From Trichosphaerium sp. ATCC 40318 (taxonomy: Eukaryota; Discosea; Flabellinia; Trichosidae), in contig JALMLS010000562.1 of NCBI GenBank assembly GCA_038496445.1, positions 62,001 to 126,000 of the forward strand: a DNA stretch of 64,000 bases, in the 5' to 3' direction. The notes beneath the pieces are model-generated. The model worked only from the letters and a program-made list of their open reading frames with translations, was not told the origin of the DNA and ran no database searches. Positions 46,426 to 59,298 of the stretch are shown here, piece after piece. Both the position numbers and the translations under genes were made by a program. Positions within the stretch are counted from its first letter, which is position 1; each line of letters starts with the position of its first letter.

Positions 46426-49400
46426 TTAATCAAAAGGAGACGATTCCGACTCGTCTGGTGTCTCTTCACCGCTAGCAACCAAGAAGTTATCATCTTCTTC
46501 ATCAATCAACTGTGTACCACCTTGTGGTAGTTGAATCCACTCAGGAGCTTTTGTAATCCATGGACAAGTCCTGCACGTGAACAAAAAAATTAACTTTCTG
46601 CCAGCAGCAAAAAAAAAGTTTGTAAAAGCAAGCTGTTACCTTCTGACGAACTCAGACCTACCACCAAGTACCATGCCTACGCAAGTAAACACTACTAGCG
46701 CTAGTAGTACACCCAAAACCATCTACATATTTCATTAATCAAAAAATGACTATCACGTGTTTTGGCGTACAAATACACGTTGCACTGTTGTAAAGTGGCG
46801 GTGATGAGAAGGACATGATTTTACGGCTGGCATAAATCGTGTGACAGTGTTGTTTGTTTTTGCAAAGAAACAAGTATCTCCTGGGATACGACGGAATCCA
46901 GACGTAACAGTGTACGTCGTTCCAGCTTTACAAGGTGATGGAACAGCTACAACGGCTTTTTTGTTCTTGTTAATACACTTTCTAGCACAGTAAGAGTGTT
47001 ACGTACTGTTATCAACTACGGCGCAGTTTCCTGATAATGTCTCTTCAAAACCGTAATCACATTCAAAATCCTCAGCAATACATGAACAATTACGGATAGA
47101 AACCACGTGATTAGTAGCCTACATTCAAGTTACATTGAGGAAAAAAATGAAAAGAAAAAACAGCGTTTTTTTGCTTTATGTACCGTATCTGAGTAGCAGT
47201 CTGCCGATCGAGAACGTCGTTTGTATGTTATTTCGTGACCAAGCACGCACTTTCCATCATTCCTTCCGTCTCTGGCTGACCTAAAGCATAAAATAAATAG
47301 TGGTTCAAAGGGATAACCTTACCATGTCTCATAGTCTGATTCTTCACATTGTTTCTCATGCACATTTGTGAAATCAAGTCCCCAGTATGCGCTTGTACCA
47401 TCTACACGATTATATCAATTATAAAAGCAATAATTTGTCATCTCGTATACCTTCAACCTGACCAAATATAGCCATACGTTTTCCAGAAGCAGAGAATTGA
47501 AATACATTGATTATCTTTATTGGTTTATCTTTTTTGTATTAGTTAATTCCGGGCACCTTTTCAGATCTTTGGCGTACCAGTGAAGTTAAATCCTGTCCAA
47601 GTAAGACCTTCATCAAGCGAGTAATAAACTGTTTTTGTCAGCACTGTATTGTGAGCAACTACAAGAATTCCTCCGTGATCACCATACTCATAAATAGTTG
47701 GACCTAGTTATCAACAATCAATATCAATATCCGCAAGAATAAAACTGCGTGCCTTTCATTATTTGATCCCAAGATAAGCCACCATCACGTGATAGATATG
47801 TATTAATTTTACTCTCATCAATTGTGAGGGTATCACCTACATTACCTGTACCAATTACAAGGCCTGCGAGTAATATGTTAGAGCCTAAGTTAATGATAAA
47901 ATTTACATACCAACAGCTTCAGGTGCTGAGTAAAAGTTGCCATAGAATCCACCTCCTACGCCAAGCCATGTGGTCACTCCAAAAATATTCAAATGACAGC
48001 GCTCACATCCAGTAGTATTAGAGCCTTCTGGGGCCTGTAAACGTCTCCACTCTTTACCGTTATCATATGTTATAAACGTTTGTAAAAGTGTCTCTCCACC
48101 AGGTGTTATGTCATCTTCCCATGTTGTTAAGTAGTTTACAATATAGTGTCCCTGTAACAGTAACATCAATCACGTGTTTCGTTTAGAAATGGGAAAGTAA
48201 ACAAGAAAATTACAGATAATACAAGGTAAAATTAGGACACAAGAGCTTAAGATCAAAATACCTCCAAGGAAAGAATCGGAGCGAAATCCCACCAATTATT
48301 AAAGGAATTACAGTGTTTGAATGCCAATGCAAATTTAATACCATCAGCATCGCTAATATCGTCAGTTAATGGTTTGAAACTATTTTTATGTTGTGCTTAC
48401 GATACATAAATATCACCTGGTCGAGGTACACCAGATGATCTGTCACCATGATTTACTAGTAGAGGTTAGTAAAACTCCCAATGGGCTATTACTAAAAACG
48501 CACCAGCAATCCATATAGCGCCTGTTCTATCATCTAAAATTTGCTCTTTTCTAAGCACAGTCTTAGCTAAATGGGATACAAAAGAATTATATTGAACCTC
48601 AAGGTAGGCACGTTGATATTAGTTGGAAGGAGTGCATTTTCGAAAGATTCACCATGATCTCTGCTCACATAGAGGTCTTTTCTGATTGGTAGAATAGGAT
48701 CCTGGCCTAGTAGTAATAAGTGTTTAAAGTACAGCTTATTAGTACTGACCTATAAGTAGCAAGAATTTTGTATGATCAAGGAAGTAATCAACGTGTTTAA
48801 CAACTCTACATGTAAATAAGTCATCTATAAACAGCTGTCGAAAGGTCATACACTCTCCATGTTACTCCTAAGTCGTTACTGACTTTAAATTGCTGATGTT
48901 CATCTACAACACATATATGTTCATTCTGTGTATGTGTACCAGCGTGACACCATGAGTATTGGGTTGCTTTATCAGCGATTTTCGTCCATGTAGCACTTAA
49001 ATAAATGTCTGTTAATAACCCGAAGTCAAAAGTGGGTAAAAACCCTTATTGGTACCCGCTATCTTTAGTAATGTAGACATCATATATGCTACCACCTACA
49101 TGACCCAACGCCCATCCAAATACTTTCGGATGCCACACAAACCCCTTTAAGAGATTTACATTAACACGTACAGACTCAATTTGTCCACCTAAGCCACGTG
49201 TTAAGAAAGAGGTGAAAAGATAAAAAAAAATCGTATTCCTTGCTTACCCAAGTCTGTTGTGAAGTAACTTGTTTTACCTGCACCCAAGAAAAACGCCACA
49301 GCACTATTTACAGGAGACGGGTGAATTGCAATAACGTCTTAAAATAAAAATAAGAAAGTCATCACGTGATCAATACTAAACGTCATACTTGTAGCGTTTG

Positions 49401-49898
49401 TAGGTTCCCACGTTAACATTGCGTCCCAAGATACGTATACTCTTCGTCCCTTTTAAAAAATGAGTTGTGTAAGGTTAAACGTATATTACAGCTCTTGCTA
49501 GGCCAAATATGATGTCTGCAGTCGCGCGTTTAAACGCAATAAACTGTATTGGATTAAATGTTACGCTGACACCTAATTTGCTGTAAGGAAAAGGCCTTTA
49601 GCATATTCGTAGTACCAGAAGCTTGCACACTTCGATGCACAATGTTGTTTTGGAGTAATGGGGTATGAACTCTTTTGTAATATCGATCAGATGCTTACAA
49701 ACCACATTTTTACGTACGTTGTAGGCTGTGCCATGGTTCTTTTCGTGCTGGTAACAGTAATCGGGAATTTATCTTCCGACCAGTGCGCTGATCACGTTAG
49801 CACTGTTTTCAACGTCTAGACGTACGTGAAGAAGGGGATATGGACAAATTGTACGAAATAAAGGCGAGGAAACACAAATACACGATAAACAAACGCAT
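46426..49898 (-). CDS. Sortilin/VPS10-domain sorting receptor
   Basis: Type I receptor that carries lysosomal or vacuolar cargo from the trans-Golgi to endosomes. Around 20 short exons. The start at 49898 gives a typical signal peptide (MRLFIVYLCFLAFISYNLS) joined in phase to HWSEDKFPITVTSTKRTMAQ. The VPS10 beta-propeller follows with Asp-box repeats (TKDSG-type, SRDHGE-like) and blocks such as GRRVYVSWDAMLTWEPTNAT, VFGWALGHVGGSIYDVYITK and HQQFKVSNDLGVTW. The 10CC domain is clear: IRNCSCIAEDFECDYGFEET and SGFRRIPGDTC (sortilin CDYGYE and GYRKIPGDRC). One transmembrane helix (MVLGVLLALVVFTCVGMVLG) and a short acidic tail (QLIDEEDDNFL, DESESSPFD) end the protein. Internal exons were placed only roughly. 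Confidence 0.9.
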
Positions 49899-50106
49899 GG
49901 CACTCACACGCGTAGGTACGTTGTGTTTAGTTACTGTTAATGACTTCAACTGAATTTTATTTACACATATTACAGATTTTACTGGCTAAAAAGATTGAGT
50001 ACCTAACTGATGCTATTGTACACAATACGATAGGCGTGCGTTCAAAGTGTCAAGTAACCTTAAGCATATTAACACTTTTTACAGCTGTGAGTTTGAGTTA
50101 GCAACA

Positions 50107-51725
50107 ATGAGCACGCCCAAGCGCAAATTAGAGCATAGTACACCATTAACGCGCAAAAAACAGCGCACAGGAGTATGTAAACCTTAAAACGTTGTCTCAA
50201 CCACGCCAGGCAACTGTATCAGTCATAATACCAGTATATAACGCAGAAAAATGGTTGGATGAATGTTTAGCATCTGTGATAGCTCAAGACTTTGATTTAT
50301 CTCGGTTACAAGTCTGTATATTCGACGACAGTAGTACAGTACGTATTTGACGCAAACTGTTACAGCTTACAGTGCAGGACTCGTCCCAGAAAATTATTCT
50401 AGATTGGAAAGACAAATTTTCAGCAAAAAATATTGATGTTGCTTTTGGAACTAATGACGGGTACTCCGCGGATATTACATTTATTGCTGAGATATAATAG
50501 GAGTGGTAAAGGATGTGGCTTCGCCAAAAATAAGGCTGTGGCTCTTGCAACAGGCGACTACCTCTGGTACTTTGGACGCGTTTTTCTTCATCCATTCTTC
50601 TTATTCTCACGTGCCTTACTCCTTAGCTTTCTTGATTCGGATGATATAATGCTACCATCACGTATAACCATGCAACTCAAAAAGGCTGAGGACAATCATA
50701 AGGCCATTATAGGTTCCAACTTTATTAGGTGCAACCATTGCACTAGTAGTGAGTTTTTATTTCAGTTACAGGGTACCAGAAGATGCCACCCCTAGATACA
50801 CACAGTGGTGCAATAGTCTAACAAACGACCAATTAGTAGCGCATGCGTTTAGGTAATAACTTATACCAATACATTACTAATATCTTGCAGGGAAGTTACT
50901 ATAATTCATCCCACTTGGTTTTACCATAAAAGGTAGAATATAATAAGAATTAATTGATTCTTATGCTAAAAATACAGTGTCTACGATAAGGTTGGTGGCT
51001 ACGACAATACTACCGATGCACCAGAGGACATGATATTCTTTTATAAGCACTTAGTAGGTGGTGGTAAACTGTTTAAAATCAACAAACCACTCTTAAAGTA
51101 CTGTACATAGTACATTTTAAGAAACTTAGAATGGTTGCTAGGTATCGCTACCATGGAGACATGACGTCGCACAAGATTGATAAAAAGCATTAATGACAAT
51201 CAAGGCAAAGGCGTTTGAAGCGCTCATACTACCAAAATGGGAAAGTTTTATGATATGGGGAGCGGGCAGAGATGGTAAGCTGCTGTATAAGAAGTTATCA
51301 GTTGAAGCACAACAAAAGGTGTGATTGTTATAATACAATATTGACAATAACGCAAACAAGGTTGCAGCTTTTTGTGATGTAAATGAAAAGAAAATTGGCA
51401 CAGACATGGTTTTAAACCACACTACAAAACAAAAAGTACCAGGTGCGTTCAACCAATCTATCGTTAATTAACGAAGCACAGTAAAATCATGGAAAGAAAT
51501 AACATCTCCATTTGTCACGTGGTATGTCGCACCCTTCGCGTTTCAACACACGTTGCGATTTCATTGAACTGACGTAGTAAATATAGCGTAACACTGGACA
51601 GGTTTTCTCAATTTGAAAAGAACCTTGAAATATCTGGATACAAAGAAGGTACGAGCACAATGTTACACTGATCTAGATCTATGAATGACACAAAGATAGG
51701 GGCAGATTATTATCCCCTGGTGTAG
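50107..51725 (+). CDS. B3GNTL1: GT2 glycosyltransferase, B3GNTL1-like
   Basis: Family 2 glycosyltransferase resembling animal B3GNTL1. About eight exons. A basic N-terminus (STPKRKLEHSTPLTRKKQR), which looks nuclear or disordered, precedes the catalytic domain: ATVSVIIPVYNAEKWLDECL, SVIAQDFDLSRLQVCIFDDS, GCGFAKNKAVALATGDYLW, then FLDSDDIMLPSRITMQL with the DxD metal motif. Later blocks match the family closely: YTQWCNSLTNDQLVAHAF, IIHPTWFYHK, VGGYDNTTDAPEDMIFFYKH, LLKYRYHGDMTSHKI, and a C-terminal Rossmann-like module PKWESFMIWGAGRDGKLLYK with KVAAFCDVNEKKIG. Donor and acceptor sugars are unknown. No signal peptide, so it is cytosolic or nuclear like the animal protein. Confidence 0.88.
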
Positions 51726-51984
51726 CATTGGCTGTCGTTGCCCACTCGGTAGTTGCAAGCGTAAATGTACAGAAGTAGAGCGACAAAAAATAAATACCGC
51801 CTTGGCACATTTGAGAACAGCGAAAAAAACCAAGTATCACTGAATTGTAAAAAAAGTTGTATTTAACACCTATAACGTGTTTGAGCTGGTCTACTTGAGC
51901 GCTCAGGCCTTTCTTAAGAATGTAATTAAGTTACACTAAGTCATTTCCGAAACATTTGCGATATCATAATTCAGGAAAGCTAAA

Positions 51985-54900
51985 ATGCAAGAGACCACAA
52001 CCTTCTTCCCTGAGTCGCTTGAAGACGCCGACCTGAAAACAGAGGATTTCTTCTCGCAGCCACCGCAGCACCCTGAATATTTAAATTACGTACAGCATAC
52101 AGATATTACAACAGATACATCACAAATGCCTGGATTACCCACAGTTCCACAACTCGACCCAAATAACCAATGGTACCGATATTATATGGAAGAAAAACAA
52201 CAGCGGGAGAAAATGCAGCAAACAATGGCTGGTCTAGAAACATTATTGTACGCTAACGCCAAAAATTTCGTTTCCGACGCCAACGCCTATTACAATAATA
52301 TAGTTAACCATCAAATAAAACTAAATAAATATTTAGACAACGTTACCAAGGCGAACTTTCGCGATTACAGACGCTACCAATGCCTGGACTAATGCAAGAT
52401 TTATCTAAACCTCAAATGTACTAGCTTTTAACTCAAGTATACAATTCTGCTGACACCGCATTTTCAGTTTACCGAACGACAGTTTGTTAGAAATCATAGA
52501 CGATGAAGAATATCCCTTCTGTAGATACATGGTATGCTTGCTATACACAAAAAACCTGAATATTTACGAAAAAACGTTAGGTAACGGAGGGTACTGTAAG
52601 ACCTTTCCCTGTTCTCACAGTCAATCTCAAAGAGAATCTAAAGAGTGTTTTAATCAAAGCCGAGCCAGCAGCAAACTACAAGTGAGTTTTAGTTGATTTT
52701 TAGACAAAACTGAAATCCCGGTGACTAACTTTTTTTGTAGATTCAAAGTAGAGAACCACATTGCTTTTTATAAAGCTAAAGACCAAAAGGTTATCACCCA
52801 CAAGAAGGTACATGCTTTCGCAAATATTTGCGTAGGTTTCCGCCGCTAACGCCCTCAAAAGGTTGGTAATGTAATCATTTTCGACGATTTGCGTATCTCT
52901 GGTGTTGGTACAGCCGATGGAGACATTATTCAGATTGAATTCAAACTGTACAGCATTGATGGTCCTAACTCTACGCTCCTTGCCACCAAAACATCCCCAA
53001 ATATTCAAGTATACAACCACTCACAGTATTTCCCTGGTATGCTTTCTTTTCTCCCTACATCTATCTAATTTGTACCTACTAGCACCTTGTATTACAAAAC
53101 TACTTCCAAACTGGGCTACAGTAGGTGAGAGACGTAAAATAGACGTATTTGGGCCATTGTTTTTGAAGAAGAAAATTTTGGAGTGTCAATTTCTTGAAGA
53201 AACAGGAAAGCAATTCTCCCTCCTAAGGTATGACGGTCTAACAATTAATCCGAATCTTACTTACCTTATAACCTTAGAAAAGCAGAGATCCAACGTAAAA
53301 GAAACTGCTTTCACAGCTTTTCCTTCACAGCTCCAGATCACCCTCAAGGACGTGTTTTCCTTCGCTCTCGTTACGTAAACAGAGATTTTGGTACTGGCAA
53401 ACCTTTCTTCTACCTTGGTACGACACAGGCTTCCTTGTCTTTTTTGTTGTTCCTTCCACTCTAACATTATCTCTAGTACCACCTACCAGCGGTAAATTAC
53501 CTCGTGAACGCGTAATTACAAGCGGCGAGTTCCGTAAAAACGCGGACGGCGGTTTTACACACCATTCATCATTCAGACCTCTCAATGAGAGCAGTGGTAC
53601 TGATTCGCTTGGTTTCTTCCAAGTTTTGGGAGATTCATACGATGGTAACTACCAATCCCTTAGTGTACGTCAAAGCTATTGTTTAATGTGAGGAATAAGT
53701 GCTTACTGTTATTAGAAACTCATGAAAAACGCAGTTGCTCGCGAATGCGTTAATAAAAGAGATGTGAATGGATGTACAGCCTTGTTCTGGGCTTGCTACC
53801 GTGGACACGAAAAATGTGCCAAACTTTTGTTAGTTTGCAAAGCGAACCCAAACTGTGCTAGTTCCCGAGGTCAAACTCCACTACACGCAGCTACGCTAAG
53901 CAAGTCTGATAAGATCGTAAAAGAGCTTCTTAAATACCACGCCAAACCCGAAGCAGCTGACCACGAAGGTTGTACTGCTTTACATCTTGCTTGTGCAACT
54001 GGTGCCACAAAGTGTGCCAATATTTTGATGAAACAAATGGAGGATCTAGATATGATCGATAATGATAAAATGACACCATTGCACTACGCTGCAATGACAC
54101 AAAGCGAAGGTACGCTAGAACGACTCTTGGCTTTCTTTTTTTTTTTCGGAAATTTTGAAGACTTACTCTCTTGCTTAGAAACCTTTTTATCTATTGCCGA
54201 AGAATCCGCTGCAAGAGGAGAGGAACTCGATATGGTTGATAGCAACGGTCTTACACCTTTGCATTGGGCCAGTGCTTCTGGAAGCAGTCGAGTAGTCGAG
54301 TTTTTATGCAAGCAACCTGAAGTCAACATAAATGCTGTCAACTTCGACAAACAATCTGCTCTATTCTTTGCTGTTCAAGCAGGTGAAGAGAAGATTGTTC
54401 GTACTCTATTAGAATACAAAGCAAATCCAAACCTTTGCGATACTTTGAAGGAAACACCTCTATTCACTGCAGTCCGCGAGGGGAACGATAATATTGTCGG
54501 CATGCTCATGGACAACAAGGCTGATATGTCAGTTACAAATGTTTTCGGTCTTAACCCTATGGAAGCAGCTGAGAAGAAAGCAGTAACTGCTCCTGTTCAA
54601 AAGAAGAAGCCTGTTGTACAAGAATTTAAAACAAGTAAGAAATCCGAGGAATCTCCACGAAGTGGCAAGTATGAAGTTACAACCGGTCCTGTTCTTCTAC
54701 GCGATACAGATGATAGTCCAATCGATGAAGAGACTCTAGAGTTCATTGAAGGTCAACTACAACCTCAAACAGGCAACGCTGATATGGCTCCACATAAGAA
54801 GGGTACGCACAAACTCTTGGGTTTTTTTAAGTTGTTTGTCGATCTGTTTTCTTACTTTTTTCTTTTAGAAGTCATGAACAAACAAAGTTCTATGGTTGTC

Positions 54901-55092
54901 AAATATTTGAAGAGGCTTGAGTCTAGATTCAATGAAGAACAAGCTGCAAATAAGAAGAATAAAGAAAGAATTGGTCGCCAAGATATGGTCATTGATGAGC
55001 AAAAGAGGCAGATTAAGATATTAGAAGCACGTATGAGCGATTTGACGAATAGCATTGCTGTACTCAGAGCTCATATTGGATTAAAATCTTAA
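51985..55092 (+). CDS. IPT/TIG plus ankyrin-repeat protein, putative transcription factor
   Basis: About a dozen exons. The N-terminus is acidic and Gln-rich (FFPESLEDADLKTEDFFSQ), like an activation domain. A 29-nt intron (52342-52370) joins it to LPMPGLMQDLSKPQI and LPNDSLLEIIDDEEYPF. A beta-rich domain follows (PFPVLTVNLKENLKSVLIKA, VGNVIIFDDLRISGVGTADG, TSPNIQVYNHSQYFP). Next is an IPT/TIG-like immunoglobulin fold (CITKLLPNWATVGERRKIDV, then LECQF and RVFLRSRYVN). From 53710 there are at least six ankyrin repeats (NGCTALFWACYRGHEKCAKL, GQTPLHAATLSKSDKIVKEL, GLTPLHWASASGSSRVVEFL), a Lys-rich linker and a C-terminal coiled coil (RIGRQDMVIDEQKRQIKILE). The layout recalls NF-kB p105, CAMTA and yeast SPT23/MGA2. 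I cannot identify a Rel or CG-1 DNA-binding signature, so DNA binding is inferred. Confidence 0.8.
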
Positions 55093-55400
55093 AGAGCTTT
55101 TAAAACAACCAACAACAACAATTTGTTCATTATTAACCCCTCCTTGTATTCTTACTTGTATTTTACAATTTTTTGCACTACCCTGTATAAAATGTACATT
55201 AACCCTCTACACCTGTTCACTTTTTTTTTTTGTTGCGAAACCAAGCGCTATGTGCTACTGCCCAAATTGAGAAAGTTATATTTATTACACAAGCTATTTG
55301 TACAGTTTTTTTATTTGTTTTTTTTTTTTTACCAACTTAGGAAAACGAAAATGTGATGTACTTTCACCTACCTCCAAAAGAGAAGACTTCGCGTTTTTTG

Positions 55401-57369
55401 CTAGTACGAATTTTCGTTATGTCCTTCGTCTGAATAAGAACGAGAATTATCTTCATCATAGCTATCAACGTAATTACCCTCTGGAGAGTAATCATAGTTA
55501 TCACTGTCATCAGAATCTGATGACCTGTAGTAATCATCATTAAAAAAATCCGGTGGAACTTCTTGCATTTGCACAGAAGGCGCAGTCTAAGACAATAATT
55601 AGCACGTGAGTGTAAGCAAGCAAAAAAAGAGGAACCAGTCGTGGCACGTACGGATAAGCGCTTTATGTTCTCCAAAATAGAGTTACGTAATTGATCTAAG
55701 TACTGTTTGTGATTCTGGTTCTCTATTGGTGGATATTTAGCTTTTCCATTTAATAAGAAATCTGGGCCATAGAATTCATAATATGATGACTTCTTTGGTA
55801 TTTCATTTGGCACAGGTGTATTTAATATGACAGATGTTTCATTTACCCTAAGCATTTATGTCAACTCAAAAAATTTCACAAGGAAATGAAGACAAAGAAA
55901 AATGGCAACCACTTTAAAGGTGGATGTAGCGTACCAACATCGTGCAACGTTACGTATTGTATAACCTCCACCTCCAAGAACAAGTAGAGGTTTTCCCAAT
56001 CCCTTCACAAACTCAACACAATCGGCATGACCCTACGAAACAGTTAAGAAAATCGAAATGTACCAAGATTAAGTTGTGCTTTTTGTTAAACGACAAGGAT
56101 TGAACTTACTTTCAGAGTTAAATTAAAATTACCAATCCTATCATCTCTGAGCGAATCAGCACCACATTGTAAGACAATTGCTTCTGGTTTATAACACTGC
56201 ATAATAGCTTCAATTGTAGGCTTGAATAAGCACATGTAACTACGATCATCAATACCTAAACCATTAGTAAACACCCCACAGCTATCCAATTATATGGTGA
56301 AATTTACGCACCATCTTTCAGCGGTACATTAACAGAATAATACTTTCCTCTCAAAGTACCAACTTCGGTTGCATCTCCTTAAACTTTAATTTAGAAAACC
56401 GCCCCTTACAAAAACAACAAAATAATGTTGCCATCCCACACCTGTGCCTGGAAAGAACCCGTTGCCATATTTATGAAAACTAACAGTGAGTACTCTATCA
56501 GTTAAATAAAAAGCGTCTTGGACCTACACAAAACAATTAAAAAGAAACCCACCAGAAACGGTTGCTGCAGCAAAACTTCACTGTCCAAAAAAAAAAAAAA
56601 AAGCTTCATAAAAATATTATCACGTGCCCCATCTCCATGGTGAATATCTATATCGATATACAACACCCGAGGGTGATATTTAAGAAGTTCTTGTATACCA
56701 AGTACAATATCATTAACATAGCAAAATCCTGAAGCCTCATCTTTGCGAGCATGATGAAGACCTCCAGCCCAATTGATAGCCACATCACAATGACTGTTAT
56801 AAAACCCGTTAATTTAGTTTGCTTGTGGCGGTAAGTACCCATGATTTAACATCTGAGCGCCGTCTACAGAGCCTCCAGCGTATAATTGACAGAACTTGTA
56901 GAGTCCTGGGAATCCTGACGTTTTTTGTTAACGTTAGAAGATTGTAATTGCTTAGTTTACCTGGACAGTCCATGAACACGTTAGCAGACCGATTTTCTGA
57001 TGTTTTTGGTGTCAACCTTTATGTTGCAAGGTTAAGAAGTTAAATTATAGGCACTAAGTTGCTGTAAAGTACCTTTTAAGATACTGTACGTATTCTGGGG
57101 TGTGGAATTTCGCTAAATCTTCGTCTGTTGCTCTTCTTGGTTTAAACATATCCATTTTCTCGTGGAGACCGTAGGTGAGTATGAGATCATGCGTTAGAGA
57201 AAGTCTGTGTGGCTATACCAATATAAGGAACTACTACTGAAGCAAACTACGTCGCACGTACTTTCATAGGGTGTCCTTCGCCGTAGTGGAAATTACCGAC
57301 CTCATTGTCATGAAAATACACTATCCTCTTTTTACTTGGTGGTCGCCTGTTCGTAGAGTCTGTGGTCAT
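55401..57369 (-). CDS. Class I histone deacetylase (RPD3/HDAC1-3 type)
   Basis: Zinc-dependent lysine deacetylase of co-repressor complexes. About ten exons from the ATG at 57369, with a basic N-terminus ([20 protein letters not shown]) and then [20 protein letters not shown]. Catalytic features: [20 protein letters not shown] with the His-His charge relay, [33 protein letters not shown] with the zinc ligands, [36 protein letters not shown] and [15 protein letters not shown] with the active-site tyrosine. The C-terminal tail after 55600 is short, Asp/Ser/Tyr-rich and acidic ([20 protein letters not shown]), as in many class I enzymes and a possible CK2 target. All catalytic residues are present. 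It is convergent with the ankyrin gene. Confidence 0.96.
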
Positions 57370-57454
57370 CTTGCTAGTACTAGCGCCTTTAAAGAGACTA
57401 CGGTTGACAAATTGTCACGATAATTCCGTTGATAAACATTAAATCGATTGAGAA

Positions 57455-58266
57455 ATGCTCAAAGCATGTTGGTCTCGCTCTTCTATGCGTATACCTACCC
57501 GGAGAGTATCTATTGAGAATGTACTATTACAATTAGTCCCTTTGCATTTAACACCTGTCTGTAGCGTAGAAATAGACGTAAATCTGTGGTATACTACTCT
57601 ACGAGGCCAATGGTTGTTAAAAAAGACGAACTGGCTGACATTCGACGTTCAATTAGCGCTGGCAGTCATAAAGCAAAGCTAACATTCGTTTGGACAGCTT
57701 TGTCAAGTATTCAAGATCAAGGACCAGGTAACTAACGAAATCGACTCTATCGGCTTACAAACATACCAAAAGGATGGAAAGAAGCGTTCGAAGTACTTTC
57801 TGAAGCACACATGTACATGGAACACGTACAAACCTAACTTCAGCTGTTATGTATTTGTAACATCAACTAGTTAATACTAGACAAGGACTTTATTTCCGCT
57901 CGCACTAGCTATAGCCTGTCAAAAGAAGAACAACTCAGTACATACCGTGATTTGGGCTTACAGCGAGAAAAGATCAAACGGTCTCCAAACTACATAAAGC
58001 CATATTTAAACACCGTCAAACATTACTATAATTTACATCAATACAAAGAGATGCAAGAGAGCCTCGAAGCGGCAATTAACGTTGCAAAACAACAACATTA
58101 TTTTCTTCAAGGTGTCAATCTCGAGTACAAATACTTAGATACAGAACGAGCTAAGCTAGCTTACGATAGTGCAAACGACGCAAGTAAAAGTTCGGTGTCA
58201 AGGTTTGATAGGACAACAGCTAAACAGAACCTTTGGAAAACGCATCCTGACATAGAAGTAGTGTAG
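57455..58266 (+). CDS. Unknown helical protein, probable mitochondrial presequence
   Basis: Four exons. The ATG at 57455 opens a Ser/Arg-rich, acid-poor N-terminus (KACWSRSSMRIPTRRVS) joined by a short intron to RRNRRKSVVYYSTRPMVVKK, together resembling a mitochondrial targeting peptide. A second possible start is the Met of MVVKK near 57610. The body is helical: KDELADIRRSISAGSHKAKL, GWKEAFEVLSEAHMYMEHV, then, after an intron ending ACAAG, DFISARTSYSLSKEEQLSTY, KIKRSPNYIKPYL and YKEMQESLEAAINVAKQQHY. It ends in polar sequence, stop at 58266. I recognise no family. It lies 86 bp from the HDAC start in divergent orientation and converges with NDUFA13. Confidence 0.65.
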
Positions 58267-58534
58267 TGTAATGTAAATAAAATTTTGTGGTTTTTTTTTA
58301 TTTTACATTCTGGTGAACTGGGATAAATAGTTGGGATTTTTCGTTGATGTGCCAGTACCGCCTTTTGTATACAGCGTTTTGTTTGTTTTTGCAAGATATG
58401 TAATTTGTTTATGTCACCAGAGATTGCTCCTTTTTTTTTTCGTTTTTTTTTTGTTGTTGTGTTTGTTTAAGAGTCCAGAGTTGGTCTGTCAGGCATAGGA
58501 TCATAATGATAGCTAAATAGACATAAGTACTTGG

Positions 58535-59052
58535 TTACAATTTGTGTGTGGCATACGCTCGCGTTCTGTATTCTTGACCTAGTGGAATGTAATCTGGATC
58601 ATCGCCTAATAACTCCATTTCATCGTCTATTAGAGCTTGTTTAACGCGCAAAAACCTACAAACGATGAGAATAAGCGTGAAGAGCGATGATTGACCTTCT
58701 ATCCTCTTCTGCTTGTAGTAGAGGCATTAAATTGATACGCATTTCCCTGCATTCGCGCTCATCGTCCCTATAGAGTGTTACAGCGCCAATTTTAATGGAT
58801 CATTACCTTTGTTTAACACCAGCAAGGTAAACTGAATACCTACCGACTGCAGCAATAGTACAATATAATCCTACCCAAGCAACACCGTTGAGCAATCGCC
58901 CTTTTGCTTTTCTAAATGGCACATATACTTTTGGTGGCTTCCAGCGCCCTAAGCAGTGTTATATACGACTCTTAGTGAATTATTAAATTACCAACTAATT
59001 GTAGCGCATTAGATTGTTTAGGGACACGTAGTCTGTCTCCAGCGTCAGCCAT
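58535..59052 (-). CDS. NDUFA13: Mitochondrial complex I subunit NDUFA13 (GRIM-19)
   Basis: Accessory subunit of respiratory complex I with one transmembrane helix. Four exons. ATG at 59052, MADAGDRLRVPKQSNALQL, then, across a phase-1 intron, RWKPPKVYVPFRKAKGRLL, the membrane helix GVAWVGLYCTIAAVGRY, the matrix or intermembrane coil RDDERECREMRINLMPLLQA (family motif: ALLPLLQAETDR in human, AILPILQAEEDE in plants), EEDR, and FLRVKQALIDDEMEFLGDDP, DYIPLGQEYRTRAY at the end. The protein is slightly shorter than in animals because the C-terminal family tail is trimmed. It shows the organism has a conventional aerobic complex I. The exon junction near 58790 was placed only approximately. Confidence 0.85.
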
Positions 59053-59298
59053 TGTGTAAATAGGCTATGGAACTGAGATATAGTAAGTCAAAACATGTCT
59101 TTCCGCCTGTTTTTTTTTTCTTCAACTCAATTTTCTTTGGTGACATACTTAAAGTTTACAATGGCACAAAAAGAAAATAAAACGTGAAATACATAACGGT
59201 ACCTCAGTGACAGTTGAGCAAACAAAACTTGTACATTTTTTAGTAATATTTTCACTTTATTTTCAAAATACAATTAGACAACCATGGCGTTTTCTTGT

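Noticed and set aside
49839-50096. Possible small plus-strand gene (MDKLYEIKARKHKYTINKR...)
   Set aside because: It overlaps the minus-strand first exon of sortilin, whose signal peptide and exon phases fit the family far better.
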